A stretch of 64,000 nt of DNA from Collinsella sp. (GCA_019414565.1 DXLU01000016.1:26331-90330); one strand, 5' to 3'; shown: positions 24,196 through 33,072, counted from the first letter of the stretch. The notes: generated by a model from the sequence alone, not told the origin. Translations and numbers: made by a program.

Positions 24196-24235
24196 TTACG
24201 CGGTTTTACCAAACCGCGTAACTGCTCGACGCTGC
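24195..24235 (+). terminator. Hairpin plus CGACGCTGC linker after glmM
   Basis: GTTACGCGGTTT pairs with AAACCGCGTAAC around TACC, then TGCTCGACGCTGC follows. Compared with 3153-3179 one stem pair changes from G-C to A-T on both sides. This supports a real RNA or DNA hairpin. Confidence 0.8.
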
Positions 24236-24307
24236 AAACGCCCCTAAGCGGCAATCTGACGTTCAATTTCAAGGGCGCGACCAGAAGGTCAGCGCCCTTT
24301 CATTTCA
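24236..24307. repeat. AACGCCCCTAAGCG composite repeat, left part of interrupted copy B
   Basis: AAACGCCCCTAAGCGGCAATCTGACGTTCAAT is identical to copy A at 3239-3270 in its first 32 bases (given here by position 24236-24267). A different internal hairpin follows, AAGGGCGC/GCGCCCTT, and then CATTTCA. The right part (TTTCACGTCACCTTGCTCGCTT) resumes at 25051 after the insertion. Confidence 0.85.
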
Positions 24308-25055
24308 AGACTTTAGTCTGCTGGCCGCGCAGCGGCCAGCTTTAAACCACCCGCTACGCGGGTGGAGACAAACGGCTTTACAAAGCCACCCCTCCGACCG
24401 ATATTGACGATTGTTCAGGCCGTCAAGAATTCGAGTCGAAGGGGTGGTCGCCATGGCCCAGAAGGCCTACAGCCTTTCCCACACGAAGTGGATGTGCAAG
24501 TACCACATCGTGTTCACGCCGAAGTATAGGCGCAAAGTGATCTACAACCAAATCAGGGGCGACATAGGGGAGATCCTCAGGAAGCTGTGCGAGTACAAGG
24601 GGATCGAGATAATCGAGGGGCACCTGATGCCCGACCACGTGCACGTGCTGCTGGCGATCCCGCCGAAGTACAGCGTCGCGAGCGTCATGGGCTACCTGAA
24701 GGGGAAGAGCTCGCTGATGATATTCGACAGGCACGCCAACCTCAAGTACAAGTTCGGCAACAGGAAGTTCTGGGCGGAGGGCTACTACGTGTCCACCGTC
24801 GGCCCGGACGAGGCGACGATCGCCAAGTACATCAGGGAGCAGGAGTCCCACGACATCGCGCTGGACAAGCTGAGCGTGAAGGAGTGCGAGGACCCCTTCA
24901 AGAGGGGGTGATGCTGCCGGTTCGACCGGCGCGCCACGGGTCAAGATGCACTAGGCCTGGACGAAGTCCGGGCCCGCGCCTTTAGACGCGAGCCCGGGGC
25001 CCGTGGGTTATACCCTAAGAGCAAACCACCCTTTTTAAGGGTGGTTCTGATTTCA
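24308..25055 (+). mobile_element. IS200-type insertion sequence
   Basis: The element of about 748 bp lies between two halves of a chromosomal repeat. The left end carries hairpins CTGGCCGC/GCGGCCAG-like and ACCACCCGC/GCGGGTGG (24346-24364); the right end carries AACCACCC/GGGTGGTT (25024-25046). TTTCA is present at both junctions, and only one copy is in the uninterrupted repeat. That fits transposition of IS200/IS605 elements next to a short target with no new duplication. It contains one transposase gene and no TnpB. Confidence 0.8.
24453..24911 (+). CDS. tnpA: IS200-family transposase TnpA (Y1 HUH tyrosine transposase)
   Basis: The 152-residue length is that of IS200 TnpA, which moves single-stranded DNA by cutting at end hairpins. 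The HUH motif is H62-V-H64 in MPDHVHVLLAIP, and the catalytic tyrosine is predicted as Tyr126 in AKYIREQ. The TTG-started longer reading from 24411 is rejected in favour of ATG 24453 after GGGGTGG. Arginine is written mainly AGG here, whereas flanking genes use CGC/CGT, a clear sign of foreign origin. The gene appears intact, so the element may be active. Confidence 0.93.
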   Translation: MAQKAYSLSHTKWMCKYHIVFTPKYRRKVIYNQIRGDIGEILRKLCEYKGIEIIEGHLMPDHVHVLLAIPPKYSVASVMGYLKGKSSLMIFDRHANLKYKFGNRKFWAEGYYVSTVGPDEATIAKYIREQESHDIALDKLSVKECEDPFKRG

Positions 25056-25072
25056 CGTCACCTTGCTCGCTT
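25051..25072. repeat. AACGCCCCTAAGCG composite repeat, right part of copy B (truncated)
   Basis: TTTCACGTCACCTTGCTCGCTT matches 3307-3328 of copy A exactly. The terminal AGGGGCGTTTT is missing; sequence instead passes straight into the GGGGACGTTCTT hairpin. Confidence 0.8.
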
Positions 25073-25074
25073 GG

Positions 25075-25130
25075 TAGTCATTGGGGACGTTCTTAAACGA
25101 CTAGTCATTAAAGAACGTCCCCAATGACTA
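25075..25130. repeat. GGGGACGTTCTT hairpin repeat, copy B
   Basis: The 20-bp arms TAGTCATTGGGGACGTTCTT and its reverse complement enclose the same AAACGACTAGTCATT loop as copy A. The outer stem reads AGTCA/TGACT here and AGCCG/CGGCT in copy A, so base pairing is kept while sequence changes. Confidence 0.9.
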
Positions 25131-25135
25131 GGTGG

Positions 25136-25174
25136 AAAAGGGGCGCCACGGGATAGATCCTGCGGCGCCCCTTT
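25136..25174 (-). terminator. Terminator of the M32 carboxypeptidase gene
   Basis: GGGGCGCC (25140-25147) pairs with GGCGCCCC (25164-25171). On the minus strand the stem is followed by CTTTTCC. The T-run is short. Confidence 0.7.
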
Positions 25175-25195
25175 GCGTTGTGTGTTGTCTAAGCT

Positions 25196-26779
25196 TTACA
25201 GCTGGTACAGCGTGGTGAACTTGTCTTGGAGGTAGCTGCAGTAGTAGCGGGCATCGAACGCCATGCCGCAGGCGCCCTTGATGAGCTCCGGCGCGTCCTT
25301 GGCGCGGCCCCACTGCCAAATGTGCTCGCCCAGCCAGGCGCGGACAGGTGTCAGGTCGCCGCTCGCGCAGGCGCCGGTAAGGTCGACGCCGTCGCGGCAC
25401 ATGGCCGGCACAAACATGGCGTCGTAGGCGCTGCCCAGCGCATAGGTGGGGAAGTAGCCAAACGAACCGCCGCTCCAGTGCGTATCCTGCAGGCAGCCGC
25501 GCGTGTCGTCGGGAACGGGAATGCCCAGGTACTCGTTCATAAAGCGATTCCAAAGTGCGGGGATGTCCTTGGCCGTGGCCTCGCCGGCAAACAGCATGCG
25601 CTCGATCTCGTAGCGCACCATAACGTGCAGCGGATAGGTGAGCTCGTCGGCCTCGGTGCGGATCAGCGAAGGCTGCGCGATGTTCACGGCGTGGTAGAGC
25701 GTGTCCTCGTCGACGTCGCCGTAGATCTCGGGTGCGTGGCGGCGCAGCACCTCGAGCAGCGGTCCCATAAAGGCGCGGCTGCGACCCACGGTGTTCTCGA
25801 AAAAGCGGCTCTGGCTCTCGTGGATACCCATGGAGGTGCCGCCCTCCAGGCAGGTGCGCGCATAGGCGGGGTTCACGCCCAGCTCATACATGGCGTGACC
25901 TGCCTCGTGGATGATGCTGAAGACGTTGGAGATACAGTCGTTCTCGTAGATGTGCGTCGCGATGCGTGCATCGCCCACGGCAAAGCCTTCGCTAAACGGA
26001 TGCTCGGTAAAGGCAAGCGTGGTGTCGTCCAGGTCTAGGCCGACGAGCTTCATAAGGTCAAAGCTCATGGCGCGCTGGGCGGCCTCGGGCACGCGGGCAT
26101 GCAAAAAGTCGGCAGCGGGCTGCTGGCCGCGCTCGCCGATGGCGTGCACGAGCGGCACGACCGTGGCCTTAACCTCCTCGCAAAACGCGTCGAAGCTCTC
26201 GGCAGAAAGGCCGCGCTCGTACTGGTCGAGCCAAACGTCGTATGGGTCGCGCTTGGGGTCCATGAGCTCGGCCTGATGCTTAAGCTGGGCGACGATTCTG
26301 TCCACATAGGGCTCAAAGCTCGCCCAGTCATTGGCCGTCTTGGCCTTGTGCCACACGGCGTCGGCCTCGCAGGTGAGCCTGGTCCAGGCTTCGGCCTCCT
26401 CGGTAGGAATAACGCTTGCCTCGCGCTGGTCGCGGCCGAGCACGCGGATCTCGTCGAGCAGCTGCGGGTCGTCGATCTTGCCGCCGGCGACGGTCTCGCG
26501 TGATAGCGAACGAACAAGCTCGACAGACTTTTTGCCGGTCAGCAGCTTGTGATGTTCACCGGCAAGGGTGCCCATGGCATCGGCGCGCGCTGCGGCGCCG
26601 TTGGCGGGGGCAATGGTCGCGCCGTCAAACTCGGCAATCTTAAGCAGGTACTCGCGAGTCCACAGCTTGCCCTCGAGTTTGCGGAACTTTTTGACGGCCT
26701 TGTCGGCTTTAGCGGCCTTGACGCCCTTGGCAGCCTTTGCCACGGCGGCCTTGGCCTTCTTATCGAGTTTCTTTCCCAT
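25196..26779 (-). CDS. M32-family metallocarboxypeptidase
   Basis: The 527-residue cytoplasmic zinc peptidase resembles Thermus Taq carboxypeptidase and removes C-terminal residues from peptides. The active site HEAGHAMYELG (about residues 290-300, HExxH) is followed by the third ligand region GIHESQSRFFENTVGRS, and DTRGCLQDTHWSGGSFGYFPTY marks the C-terminal family block. An unusual lysine/alanine-rich N-terminus of about 45 residues (KKLDKKAKAAVAKAAKGVK) precedes the conserved part; a shorter product starting later is possible. The neighbouring hairpin ends the transcript. Confidence 0.92.
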   Translation of the reverse strand: MGKKLDKKAKAAVAKAAKGVKAAKADKAVKKFRKLEGKLWTREYLLKIAEFDGATIAPANGAAARADAMGTLAGEHHKLLTGKKSVELVRSLSRETVAGGKIDDPQLLDEIRVLGRDQREASVIPTEEAEAWTRLTCEADAVWHKAKTANDWASFEPYVDRIVAQLKHQAELMDPKRDPYDVWLDQYERGLSAESFDAFCEEVKATVVPLVHAIGERGQQPAADFLHARVPEAAQRAMSFDLMKLVGLDLDDTTLAFTEHPFSEGFAVGDARIATHIYENDCISNVFSIIHEAGHAMYELGVNPAYARTCLEGGTSMGIHESQSRFFENTVGRSRAFMGPLLEVLRRHAPEIYGDVDEDTLYHAVNIAQPSLIRTEADELTYPLHVMVRYEIERMLFAGEATAKDIPALWNRFMNEYLGIPVPDDTRGCLQDTHWSGGSFGYFPTYALGSAYDAMFVPAMCRDGVDLTGACASGDLTPVRAWLGEHIWQWGRAKDAPELIKGACGMAFDARYYCSYLQDKFTTLYQL

Positions 26780-26914
26780 ACCGTATCCTTAATCTCGCAG
26801 GCCGAGCGCCGCAGGCGGGTGCACGGCCAGTTTGCACAGCTACCTGCCTTGTACCCAGCACGAACAAAACGGAACGCGGCGATGCGCTCGCGAAATGTGT
26901 TATCCTATAGCCCA
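26780..26914. other. Promoter region between divergent M32 and pheST transcripts
   Basis: No gene is visible. A TATCCT box at 26901-26906 could be the -10 of the pheST leader; a matching -35 is not obvious. Confidence 0.4.
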
Positions 26915-27197
26915 ATGCGTTGACGGAGAGGGTTTTGCCCGCCGCGTCGCCGGCAAGAGAGGGAAGGTCATGGGCTGCAAGCCTTCCTGCGGTGACAAGG
27001 GCCAAGCGTTCACTCCCGAGCAGCGACCTCAACGGGCGCGCGGCCAGTGGCGGCGAAGCCTCAGTAGGGAAGCCGTGAGCCTCGCGACAAGGGGCACAGA
27101 GTGGGCGCGGCGGGCTAGACATCCGCCGGGTCAAACAAGGTGGTACCGCGGAATTCAACCGTCCTTGGGCAATGCACATGCCCGAGGGCGGTTTTTT
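26915..27197 (+). promoter_or_regulatory. T-box leader controlling pheST
   Basis: The T-box sequence AACAAGGTGGTACCGCGG (27134-27151) is followed by CCGTCC and a 12-bp terminator, CCGTCCTTGGGC/GCCCGAGGGCGG, with six T (27159-27197). At the 5' end CGTTGA (from 26918) can pair with TCAACG (near 27029) to close Stem I. TTC followed by A at 27009-27011 lies on the 3' side of that stem and is the likely Phe specifier codon. Uncharged tRNA-Phe would stabilise the antiterminator and allow pheS and pheT expression. The specifier assignment is inference; the T-box itself is clear. Confidence 0.92.
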
Positions 27198-27282
27198 GTT
27201 ACCGAACCGGGCCGCGTTTTCGCAGCGCCAAGCGGCATCGGTCGTCCCGGCAAGCGAATGCGCGAGAGACGAAAGGGAAGAC

Positions 27283-28359
27283 ATGAGTCTGATTGATGAT
27301 CTGGTCAAACTCGAGGAAGAGGCCAAGGAGCTCGTCGCCGGCGCCGACGACGCAGCCAAGCTCGAGGCTGCGCGCGTTGAGCTGCTCGGCCGCAAGGGCC
27401 GCATCACCGGCCTGATGCGCATGATGGGCAAACTCGCCCCCGAGGATCGTCCCGTGATGGGCAAGCGCGCCAACGAGATGCGCCAGCTGATCGAGGGCAT
27501 GCTCGACGAGCGCAACACCGAGATGAAGGCCGCCGCCCTCAAGCGCGCACTCGAGCACGACGCCGTCGACATCACGCTGCCGGGCATCCGTCCGCAGATC
27601 GGCCACCAGCACCTGATCAAGCAGATCATCGAGGAGGCCGAGGACATCTTCTGCGGCATCGGCTACACCGTCGAGTCCGGTCCCATGGTCGACACCTCCT
27701 ACTACAACTTCACCGCGCTCAACGCCCCCATGGATCACCCGAGCCGCTCGGCCCGCGATACCTTCTACGTGGTCGACAATAACCCCGGCAGCGTCGCGCA
27801 CCCCGAGGCCCACGCCCACGGCGAGTCCGACGTGCTGCTGCGCACCCAGACCTCGGGCGTGCAGATCCACACTATGGAGTCGCAGAAGCCGCCCATCTAC
27901 ATGATCTGCCCGGGCACCGTCTACCGTCCCGACACGGCCGATGCCTGTCACCTGCCGCAGTTCAACCAGATCGAGGGCCTGGTCGTCGACGAGGGCATTA
28001 CCTTTGGCGACCTTAAGGGCACGCTCGACTACTTTGTTAAGTGCATGTTTGGCGAGGACCGCAAGACGCGCTATCGCCCACACTTCTTCCCCTTCACCGA
28101 GCCCAGCTGCGAGGTGGACGTGAGCTGCCACGTGTGCGGCGGCAAGGGCTGCAACTTCTGCAAGCACAGCGGCTGGATCGAGATCCTGGGCTGCGGCATG
28201 GTCGACCCCAACGTCCTGATCAACTGCGGCATCGACCCCGAGAAGTACACCGGCTTCGCCTTTGGCATTGGCGCCGAGCGCGTCGCGGCCCTGCGCTACG
28301 ACCTGCCCGACCTGCGAACTCTCATGACGGGCGATATGAGATTCCTGAATCAGTTCTAA
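27283..28359 (+). CDS. pheS: Phenylalanyl-tRNA synthetase alpha subunit
   Basis: The 358-residue class II catalytic subunit forms an alpha2beta2 enzyme with PheT and charges tRNA-Phe. It has an N-terminal helical arm (residues 1-100) and motif 2 around FRPSFFPFTEPSCEVDV-like residues. CHVCGGKGCNFCKHSGWIEILG is the usual Gram-positive-type insert, and motif 3 is GFAFGIGAERVAALRY. I chose ATG 27283 with AAGGGA upstream; the frame is open further into the T-box leader but is not coding there. pheT follows 45 bp later in the same transcript. Confidence 0.96.
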   Translation: MSLIDDLVKLEEEAKELVAGADDAAKLEAARVELLGRKGRITGLMRMMGKLAPEDRPVMGKRANEMRQLIEGMLDERNTEMKAAALKRALEHDAVDITLPGIRPQIGHQHLIKQIIEEAEDIFCGIGYTVESGPMVDTSYYNFTALNAPMDHPSRSARDTFYVVDNNPGSVAHPEAHAHGESDVLLRTQTSGVQIHTMESQKPPIYMICPGTVYRPDTADACHLPQFNQIEGLVVDEGITFGDLKGTLDYFVKCMFGEDRKTRYRPHFFPFTEPSCEVDVSCHVCGGKGCNFCKHSGWIEILGCGMVDPNVLINCGIDPEKYTGFAFGIGAERVAALRYDLPDLRTLMTGDMRFLNQF

Positions 28360-28404
28360 ATCACCCGTTCTAGCAAGCATTTCTTTCTCATAAGGAGTAA
28401 TCAA

Positions 28405-30858
28405 GTGAGAGTTTCTTACGACTGGCTCAAGACCATGATCGATATTCCGGAGGATCCCAAGACCCTTTCGGACGAATATATCCGTACCGGCACCGAGGTC
28501 GAGGCGATCGACACCGTGGGCGAGTCCTTCGACCACGTGGTGACCGCCAAGGTGCTCACCAAGACCCCGCACCCCGATAGCGACCACATGTATGTGTGCT
28601 CGGTCGACGTGGGCGACAAGAACCTCGACGCCGACGGCAACCCCGCCCCGCTGCAGATCGTCTGCGGCGCGCAGAACTTCGAGGCCGGCGACCACATCGT
28701 CACGGCCATGATCGGCGCGGTTCTGCCCGGCGACGTCAAGATCAAGAAGAGCAAGCTTCGCGGCGTCGTGTCCATGGGCATGAACTGCTCCGCACGCGAG
28801 CTCGGCCTGGGCGGCGACCACTCCGGCATTATGATCCTGCCCGAGGATACGCCCTGCGGCATGCCGTTTGCCGAGTATGTGGGCTCGAGCGACACTGTGC
28901 TCGACTGCGAGATTACGCCCAACCGCCCCGACTGCCTGTCTATGATCGGCATGGCCCGCGAGACCGGCGCCATCTTCGACCGCGATTTCCACGTTGAGCT
29001 GCCCGCCATCAAGGCCGAGACCGGCCGCGCGACCGACGACGAGCTTTCCGTCGAGATCGCCGACGAGGGCCTGTGCGACCGCTATGTCGCCCGCATTGTG
29101 CGTAACGTGAAGGTCGGACCCTCGCCCGACTGGATGGTCAAGCGCCTCAACGCCCTGGGCGTGCGCCCGCACAACAACATCGTCGACATCACCAACTATG
29201 TGATGATGCTCACCGGTCAGCCGCTGCATGCCTTTGACCTGTCCACCTTTGCCGAGCGCGAGGGCAGGCGTCGCGTGGTGGTTCGCGCCGCCCAGCAGGA
29301 CGAGAAGTTTACGACCCTCGACGGCGAGGAGCGCACACTCGACGCCGGCATGGGCCTTATCACCGATGGCGAGCGCCCCGTGGCGCTGGCCGGCGTAATG
29401 GGCGGCATGGATTCCGAGATCGAGGACGACACCGTCGATGTGATGGTCGAGAGTGCCTGCTTCAACGCCGGCCGCACCTCGCACACCAGTCGCGACCTGT
29501 CACTGATCTCCGATGCCTCCATTCGCTTTGAGCGCCAGGTCGACGAGACCGGCTGCGTGGATGTCGCCAACGTTACCTGCGCGCTCATCGAGGAGATCGC
29601 CGGCGGCGAGGTCGCTCCCGGCTACATCGACGTGTTCCCCGCGCCCAAGACCATCGACAGCATCAAGCTGCGCCTTGCCCGCGTGCGCGCCATTTGCGGT
29701 GCCGACATCGAGCCCGACTTTATCGAGCGTTCGCTCACCCGCCTGGGCTGCACCGTCGAGCGCGACGGCGAGGACTTTGTGGTTACCCCGCCGAGCTTCC
29801 GCCCCGACCTGCCGCGCGAGATCGATCTGATCGAGGAGGTCCTGCGCCTGTGGGGCATGGGCCGTGTGACGGCGACCATTCCGGCTGCCAAGAACCACAT
29901 TGGCGGTCTGACCCGCGAGCAGAAGCTCACCCGCAAGGTCGGCGAGATCCTGCGCGCCTGCGGCCTCAACGAGACCACGACCTTTGGCTTTGCCGCCCCG
30001 GGCGACCTGGAGAAGATCGGTATGTCCACCGAGGGCCGCGGCTGCTCCGTGGTGCTCATGAACCCGTTGGTTGCCGAGCAGACCGAGATGCGCCGCTCGC
30101 TGCTGACGGGTCTGCTGCAGTCCGTGGCCTACAACGAGGCCCACGGCACGCCCAACGTGCACCTGTACGAGGTCGGCAGCCTGTTCCACGGCCGCGAGAA
30201 CGCCAGCCTGCCCAAGGAGACCAAGTCCGTGGCGGGCGTGCTCTCGGGCCAGTGGAGCGAGCAGTCCTGGAACATGAAGTACCGCAAGCTGCGCTTCTTC
30301 TTTGGCAAGGGCATTGTCGAGGAGCTGCTCGCCCAGCTGCGCATCGAGAAGGTCCGCTTCCGTCCCGCCGAGGGCGAGAGCTATGCCTTCCTGCAGCCGG
30401 GTCGTGCTGCCGAGGTGCTCTCGGGCGGCACCGTGCTGGGCTGGGTCGGCGAGATTCATCCCGAGGCGCGTGAGGCGATGGGCATCGATGAGGTCGTCGT
30501 TGCCTTTGAGCTCGATCTGGACAAGCTCATCAAGGGCGCTCGCAATCAGGAGAACTACCGTGAGTTCTCTCAGTACCCGGCTGTTGAGCACGACCTTGCT
30601 ATCGTGGTCGACAACGCTGTGACCTGCGAGGATCTTGAGCGCCGTATTACCAGCGCCGGCGGCAAGCTGCTCGAGGGCGTGCGCCTGTTCGACGTCTACC
30701 GCGATCCGGTCCGCGTGGGTGTGGGCAAAAAGTCCATGGCCTTCGCGCTTACGTATCGCTCCGACGACCACACGCTCACCAGCGAAGAGGTCGAGAAGGC
30801 GCACCAGAAGATTGTCACCAAGGTGTGCAAGGGCGTAAACGGCGAGGTTCGCGGCTAG
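28405..30858 (+). CDS. pheT: Phenylalanyl-tRNA synthetase beta subunit
   Basis: The 817-residue subunit starts at GTG with AAGGAG 7-12 bases upstream. It contains the N-terminal tRNA-binding OB domain (residues 40-155; GVVSMGMNCSARELGLG), B3/B4 editing domain (about 210-390), B5 domain (RLGCTVERDGEDFVVTPPSFRPD, about 445), inactive class II core and the C-terminal ferredoxin-fold anticodon-binding domain (FSQYPAVEHDLAIVVDNAV to the end). It pairs with pheS under T-box control. Confidence 0.97.
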   Translation: MRVSYDWLKTMIDIPEDPKTLSDEYIRTGTEVEAIDTVGESFDHVVTAKVLTKTPHPDSDHMYVCSVDVGDKNLDADGNPAPLQIVCGAQNFEAGDHIVTAMIGAVLPGDVKIKKSKLRGVVSMGMNCSARELGLGGDHSGIMILPEDTPCGMPFAEYVGSSDTVLDCEITPNRPDCLSMIGMARETGAIFDRDFHVELPAIKAETGRATDDELSVEIADEGLCDRYVARIVRNVKVGPSPDWMVKRLNALGVRPHNNIVDITNYVMMLTGQPLHAFDLSTFAEREGRRRVVVRAAQQDEKFTTLDGEERTLDAGMGLITDGERPVALAGVMGGMDSEIEDDTVDVMVESACFNAGRTSHTSRDLSLISDASIRFERQVDETGCVDVANVTCALIEEIAGGEVAPGYIDVFPAPKTIDSIKLRLARVRAICGADIEPDFIERSLTRLGCTVERDGEDFVVTPPSFRPDLPREIDLIEEVLRLWGMGRVTATIPAAKNHIGGLTREQKLTRKVGEILRACGLNETTTFGFAAPGDLEKIGMSTEGRGCSVVLMNPLVAEQTEMRRSLLTGLLQSVAYNEAHGTPNVHLYEVGSLFHGRENASLPKETKSVAGVLSGQWSEQSWNMKYRKLRFFFGKGIVEELLAQLRIEKVRFRPAEGESYAFLQPGRAAEVLSGGTVLGWVGEIHPEAREAMGIDEVVVAFELDLDKLIKGARNQENYREFSQYPAVEHDLAIVVDNAVTCEDLERRITSAGGKLLEGVRLFDVYRDPVRVGVGKKSMAFALTYRSDDHTLTSEEVEKAHQKIVTKVCKGVNGEVRG

Positions 30859-31010
30859 GATTGCCTGCGCTCCCTGCGCTCTGGGTTGTCGCGTGTGGCT
30901 GGCGCCAAAGCGCGGCTATGAGGGCATGTGCCCGCGGCGTTACCCCGGCGTGCTCGCGACGTGACCGCATAGTCGTCCTCGGCATCTTGTGTCTGTGACG
31001 AATGTATTAC

Positions 31011-31047
31011 AAAACGGCGCACTGCTTTGTTGGCAGTGTGCCGTTTT
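31011..31047. terminator. Bidirectional terminator after pheT
   Basis: AAAACGGCGCACTGC pairs with GCAGTGTGCCGTTTT around TTTGTTG. A-run and T-run flanks are part of the stem. Confidence 0.85.
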
Positions 31048-31093
31048 GCTATGATACCCGGCGGCGTGTTACGAATCTAACAATACGTAACAC
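31027..31093 (+). promoter_or_regulatory. cbiMQO promoter with palindromic operator
   Basis: TTGTTG (31027-31032) and TATGAT (31050-31055) are 17 bp apart. Just downstream, GTGTTACG (31066-31073) and CGTAACAC (31086-31093) form a perfect 8-bp inverted repeat with a 12-bp spacer over the start point. This is where a metal-responsive repressor (NikR- or Fur-type) would act; which protein binds is unknown. Confidence 0.65.
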
Positions 31094-31150
31094 TGGCAAG
31101 GTTATTCAAGCGGCGCTGCAATTCCGTGCGCCGACAACCGGGAGGCGTAC

Positions 31151-32236
31151 ATGCACATTCCAGATAATTACCTGTCCCCGCAGACCGATGCCGTCATGGC
31201 GGTGGCGATGGTGCCCATTTGGGTCCACTGCATCAAGAAGGCGCGCGCCACGCTCGATCGCGAGCACATGGCCTTCCTGGGCATCTGCGCCGCGTTCTCC
31301 TTCTTGCTCATGATGTTCAACGTTCCGCTGCCCGGCGGCACCACAGGCCACGCCGTCGGCGGCGCGCTCATCGCGCTGCTGCTTGGCCCGGAGGCTGCCA
31401 CCATCGCGGTTTCGGTCGCGCTGGCGCTGCAGGCGCTGCTGTTTGGCGACGGCGGCATCCTGTCCTTTGGCGCCAACTGCTTTAACATGGCCTTTGTGCT
31501 GCCGTTTGTCGCAGCTGTCGTGTTCCGCGCGCTCAACAGCCGCCTGCACGACAAAAGTTGGGGCACCGCGGTCTCCGCTGCGGTGGGTGGCTGGGTCGGC
31601 CTGTGCGTGGCGGCCCTGTGCGCGGCGACTGAGTTTGGTATTCAGCCGATGCTCTTCACGAACGCCTCGGGCGCTCCGCTGTACTGCCCCTTCCCGCTGT
31701 CGGTTTCCATTCCCGCTATGCTGATTCCGCACATGCTGGTTGCCGGTGTGGTTGAGGGCGTCGCGACGGCCGCTATCTACGGCTTCATCAAGAAGACGGC
31801 TCCCAGCTTCATCGTCGGTCCCGAGGCTGTCGATGGCTTGCTTTCTGCCGAGGGCACAACCGCCAAGAAGACCTCGCTGGTTCCTACGCTTATCCTGGTC
31901 GTTGTGCTTGTGGTGGCTACGCCGCTGGGCCTTCTGGCCACCGGTGACGCCTGGGGCGAGTGGGATGCCGAGGGCGCCGCGACCGCCGTTCAGGAGGCCG
32001 GCGACGACAGCCTGCAGGCTTCGGTCGGCCTCGATGCCCCGACCTTTGCAGACACGCTGCCCACGGGCGATTATCTGCAGGCCTATTCCGAGGAGCAGGG
32101 TCTTGATTTTGCCGGCCAGGCTGCCATGTATATCCTCTCGGGTGTCATTGGCGTGGCGGTGCTTACCATCGTCTTTCGCCTGATATCGCTGACGGTTAAG
32201 GAAAGCGGAGCGCATGGCGACGGTCGAACTGCCTAG
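31151..32236 (+). CDS. cbiM: Cobalt/nickel ECF transporter substrate-binding component, CbiM-CbiN fusion
   Basis: This 361-residue membrane protein starts MHIPDNYLSP, the N-terminal His2 metal-binding motif of CbiM/NikM. Six hydrophobic segments cover residues 15-235 (PLPGGTTGHAVGGALIALLLGP, FGDGGILSFGANCFNMAFVLP). A second part (about 240-361) has two membrane segments around an acidic loop, as in CbiN or NikN, so both small subunits seem fused. GGGAGGCG lies before the ATG. The gene overlaps cbiQ by 23 bp and works with CbiQ and CbiO in importing Co2+ or Ni2+; the metal cannot be fixed from sequence. Confidence 0.9.
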   Translation: MHIPDNYLSPQTDAVMAVAMVPIWVHCIKKARATLDREHMAFLGICAAFSFLLMMFNVPLPGGTTGHAVGGALIALLLGPEAATIAVSVALALQALLFGDGGILSFGANCFNMAFVLPFVAAVVFRALNSRLHDKSWGTAVSAAVGGWVGLCVAALCAATEFGIQPMLFTNASGAPLYCPFPLSVSIPAMLIPHMLVAGVVEGVATAAIYGFIKKTAPSFIVGPEAVDGLLSAEGTTAKKTSLVPTLILVVVLVVATPLGLLATGDAWGEWDAEGAATAVQEAGDDSLQASVGLDAPTFADTLPTGDYLQAYSEEQGLDFAGQAAMYILSGVIGVAVLTIVFRLISLTVKESGAHGDGRTA

Positions 32237-33050
32237 TTGGCTTGCGGCCGAGCAGCGTTACGAGCCCACGGGCGCTCGTCATCGCGTAATGCAAAAGAAC
32301 GTCCTGCACCTGGCGAGCCTGCTTGAACGGGTTCGCCTGGGTGGCGGCGCACACAAGGGCGGGTCGATGGTCGACCGCGCCCTTTCTTCCGTTTCGGCGC
32401 CGGTGCGCCTGGTGGGGATGTTCATCTGCGTTCTGTGCGTGTGTCTGACGCAAAGCCCGCTGTACCTGATGTTGATGGCGGCGATCGCGTTGGTGCTGGT
32501 CGCGATGCGCCCCGCACGCGGGTTGCGCGCGACCTTTATACCGGCACTTGGCGCCGCGGGATTTGCTGCGGTTCTGACGTTGCCAGCCCTGCTGCTGGGC
32601 GCTTCTGCCGCGGGCGCCATGCTCAAGATCGCGCTCAAAACGTTTATTAATGTATCGCTGGTGCTGGGCGTTTCGTGGACACTTACCTGGAGCCGCATGT
32701 CGGCGGCGCTTAAGATGCTGCATCTGCCCGACGAAGTTATCTTTACGTTTGATATGGCGCTCAAGCATATCGAGGTGCTGGGACGCACGGCGCACGATCT
32801 GTGCGAATCGGTCATGCTGCGCAGCGTCGGATCAGCGTCTGCGGGTTTTTCGCGCACCGACTCGCTGGCGGGTATCATGGGCATGACGTTTATCAAGGCG
32901 ATGGAATGCAGCCGCGCGATGGACGAGGCCATGCTGTGCCGCGGCTTCGTCGGCGTGTATCCGGCGCCTGCACGCGCCGGGTTTGGCTGGCGCGATGCGG
33001 TCTATGCGGCCGGCGTGGCGCTGCTGACAGTGTTGTGCGCCGTGCTGTAG
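32214..33050 (+). CDS. cbiQ: Cobalt/nickel ECF transporter transmembrane component CbiQ
   Basis: The 278-residue T component has four to six membrane segments (LVGMFICVLCVCLTQSPLYLML, FIPALGAAGFAAVLTLPALLLG, final AVYAAGVALLTVLCAVL). The cytoplasmic coupling region includes the Ala-Arg/Ser helices SVMLRSVGSAS and SRAMDEAMLCRGF near residues 195-245, which contact the ATPase. It begins inside the end of cbiM, so it is translationally coupled. The N-terminal 60 residues are soluble. Confidence 0.9.
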   Translation: MATVELPSWLAAEQRYEPTGARHRVMQKNVLHLASLLERVRLGGGAHKGGSMVDRALSSVSAPVRLVGMFICVLCVCLTQSPLYLMLMAAIALVLVAMRPARGLRATFIPALGAAGFAAVLTLPALLLGASAAGAMLKIALKTFINVSLVLGVSWTLTWSRMSAALKMLHLPDEVIFTFDMALKHIEVLGRTAHDLCESVMLRSVGSASAGFSRTDSLAGIMGMTFIKAMECSRAMDEAMLCRGFVGVYPAPARAGFGWRDAVYAAGVALLTVLCAVL

Positions 33051-33072
33051 GCGCTGCTGGTTCCGGCTGGGG

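Noticed and set aside
27199..29484. Minus-strand open frame of 761 codons over pheS and pheT
   Set aside because: It is a Val/Ala/His-rich antisense shadow of two certain genes, with no start context.
30859..31150. Cobalamin riboswitch before cbiM
   Set aside because: The leader after the predicted start is under 100 nt and lacks the B12-box; a palindromic operator explains control better.
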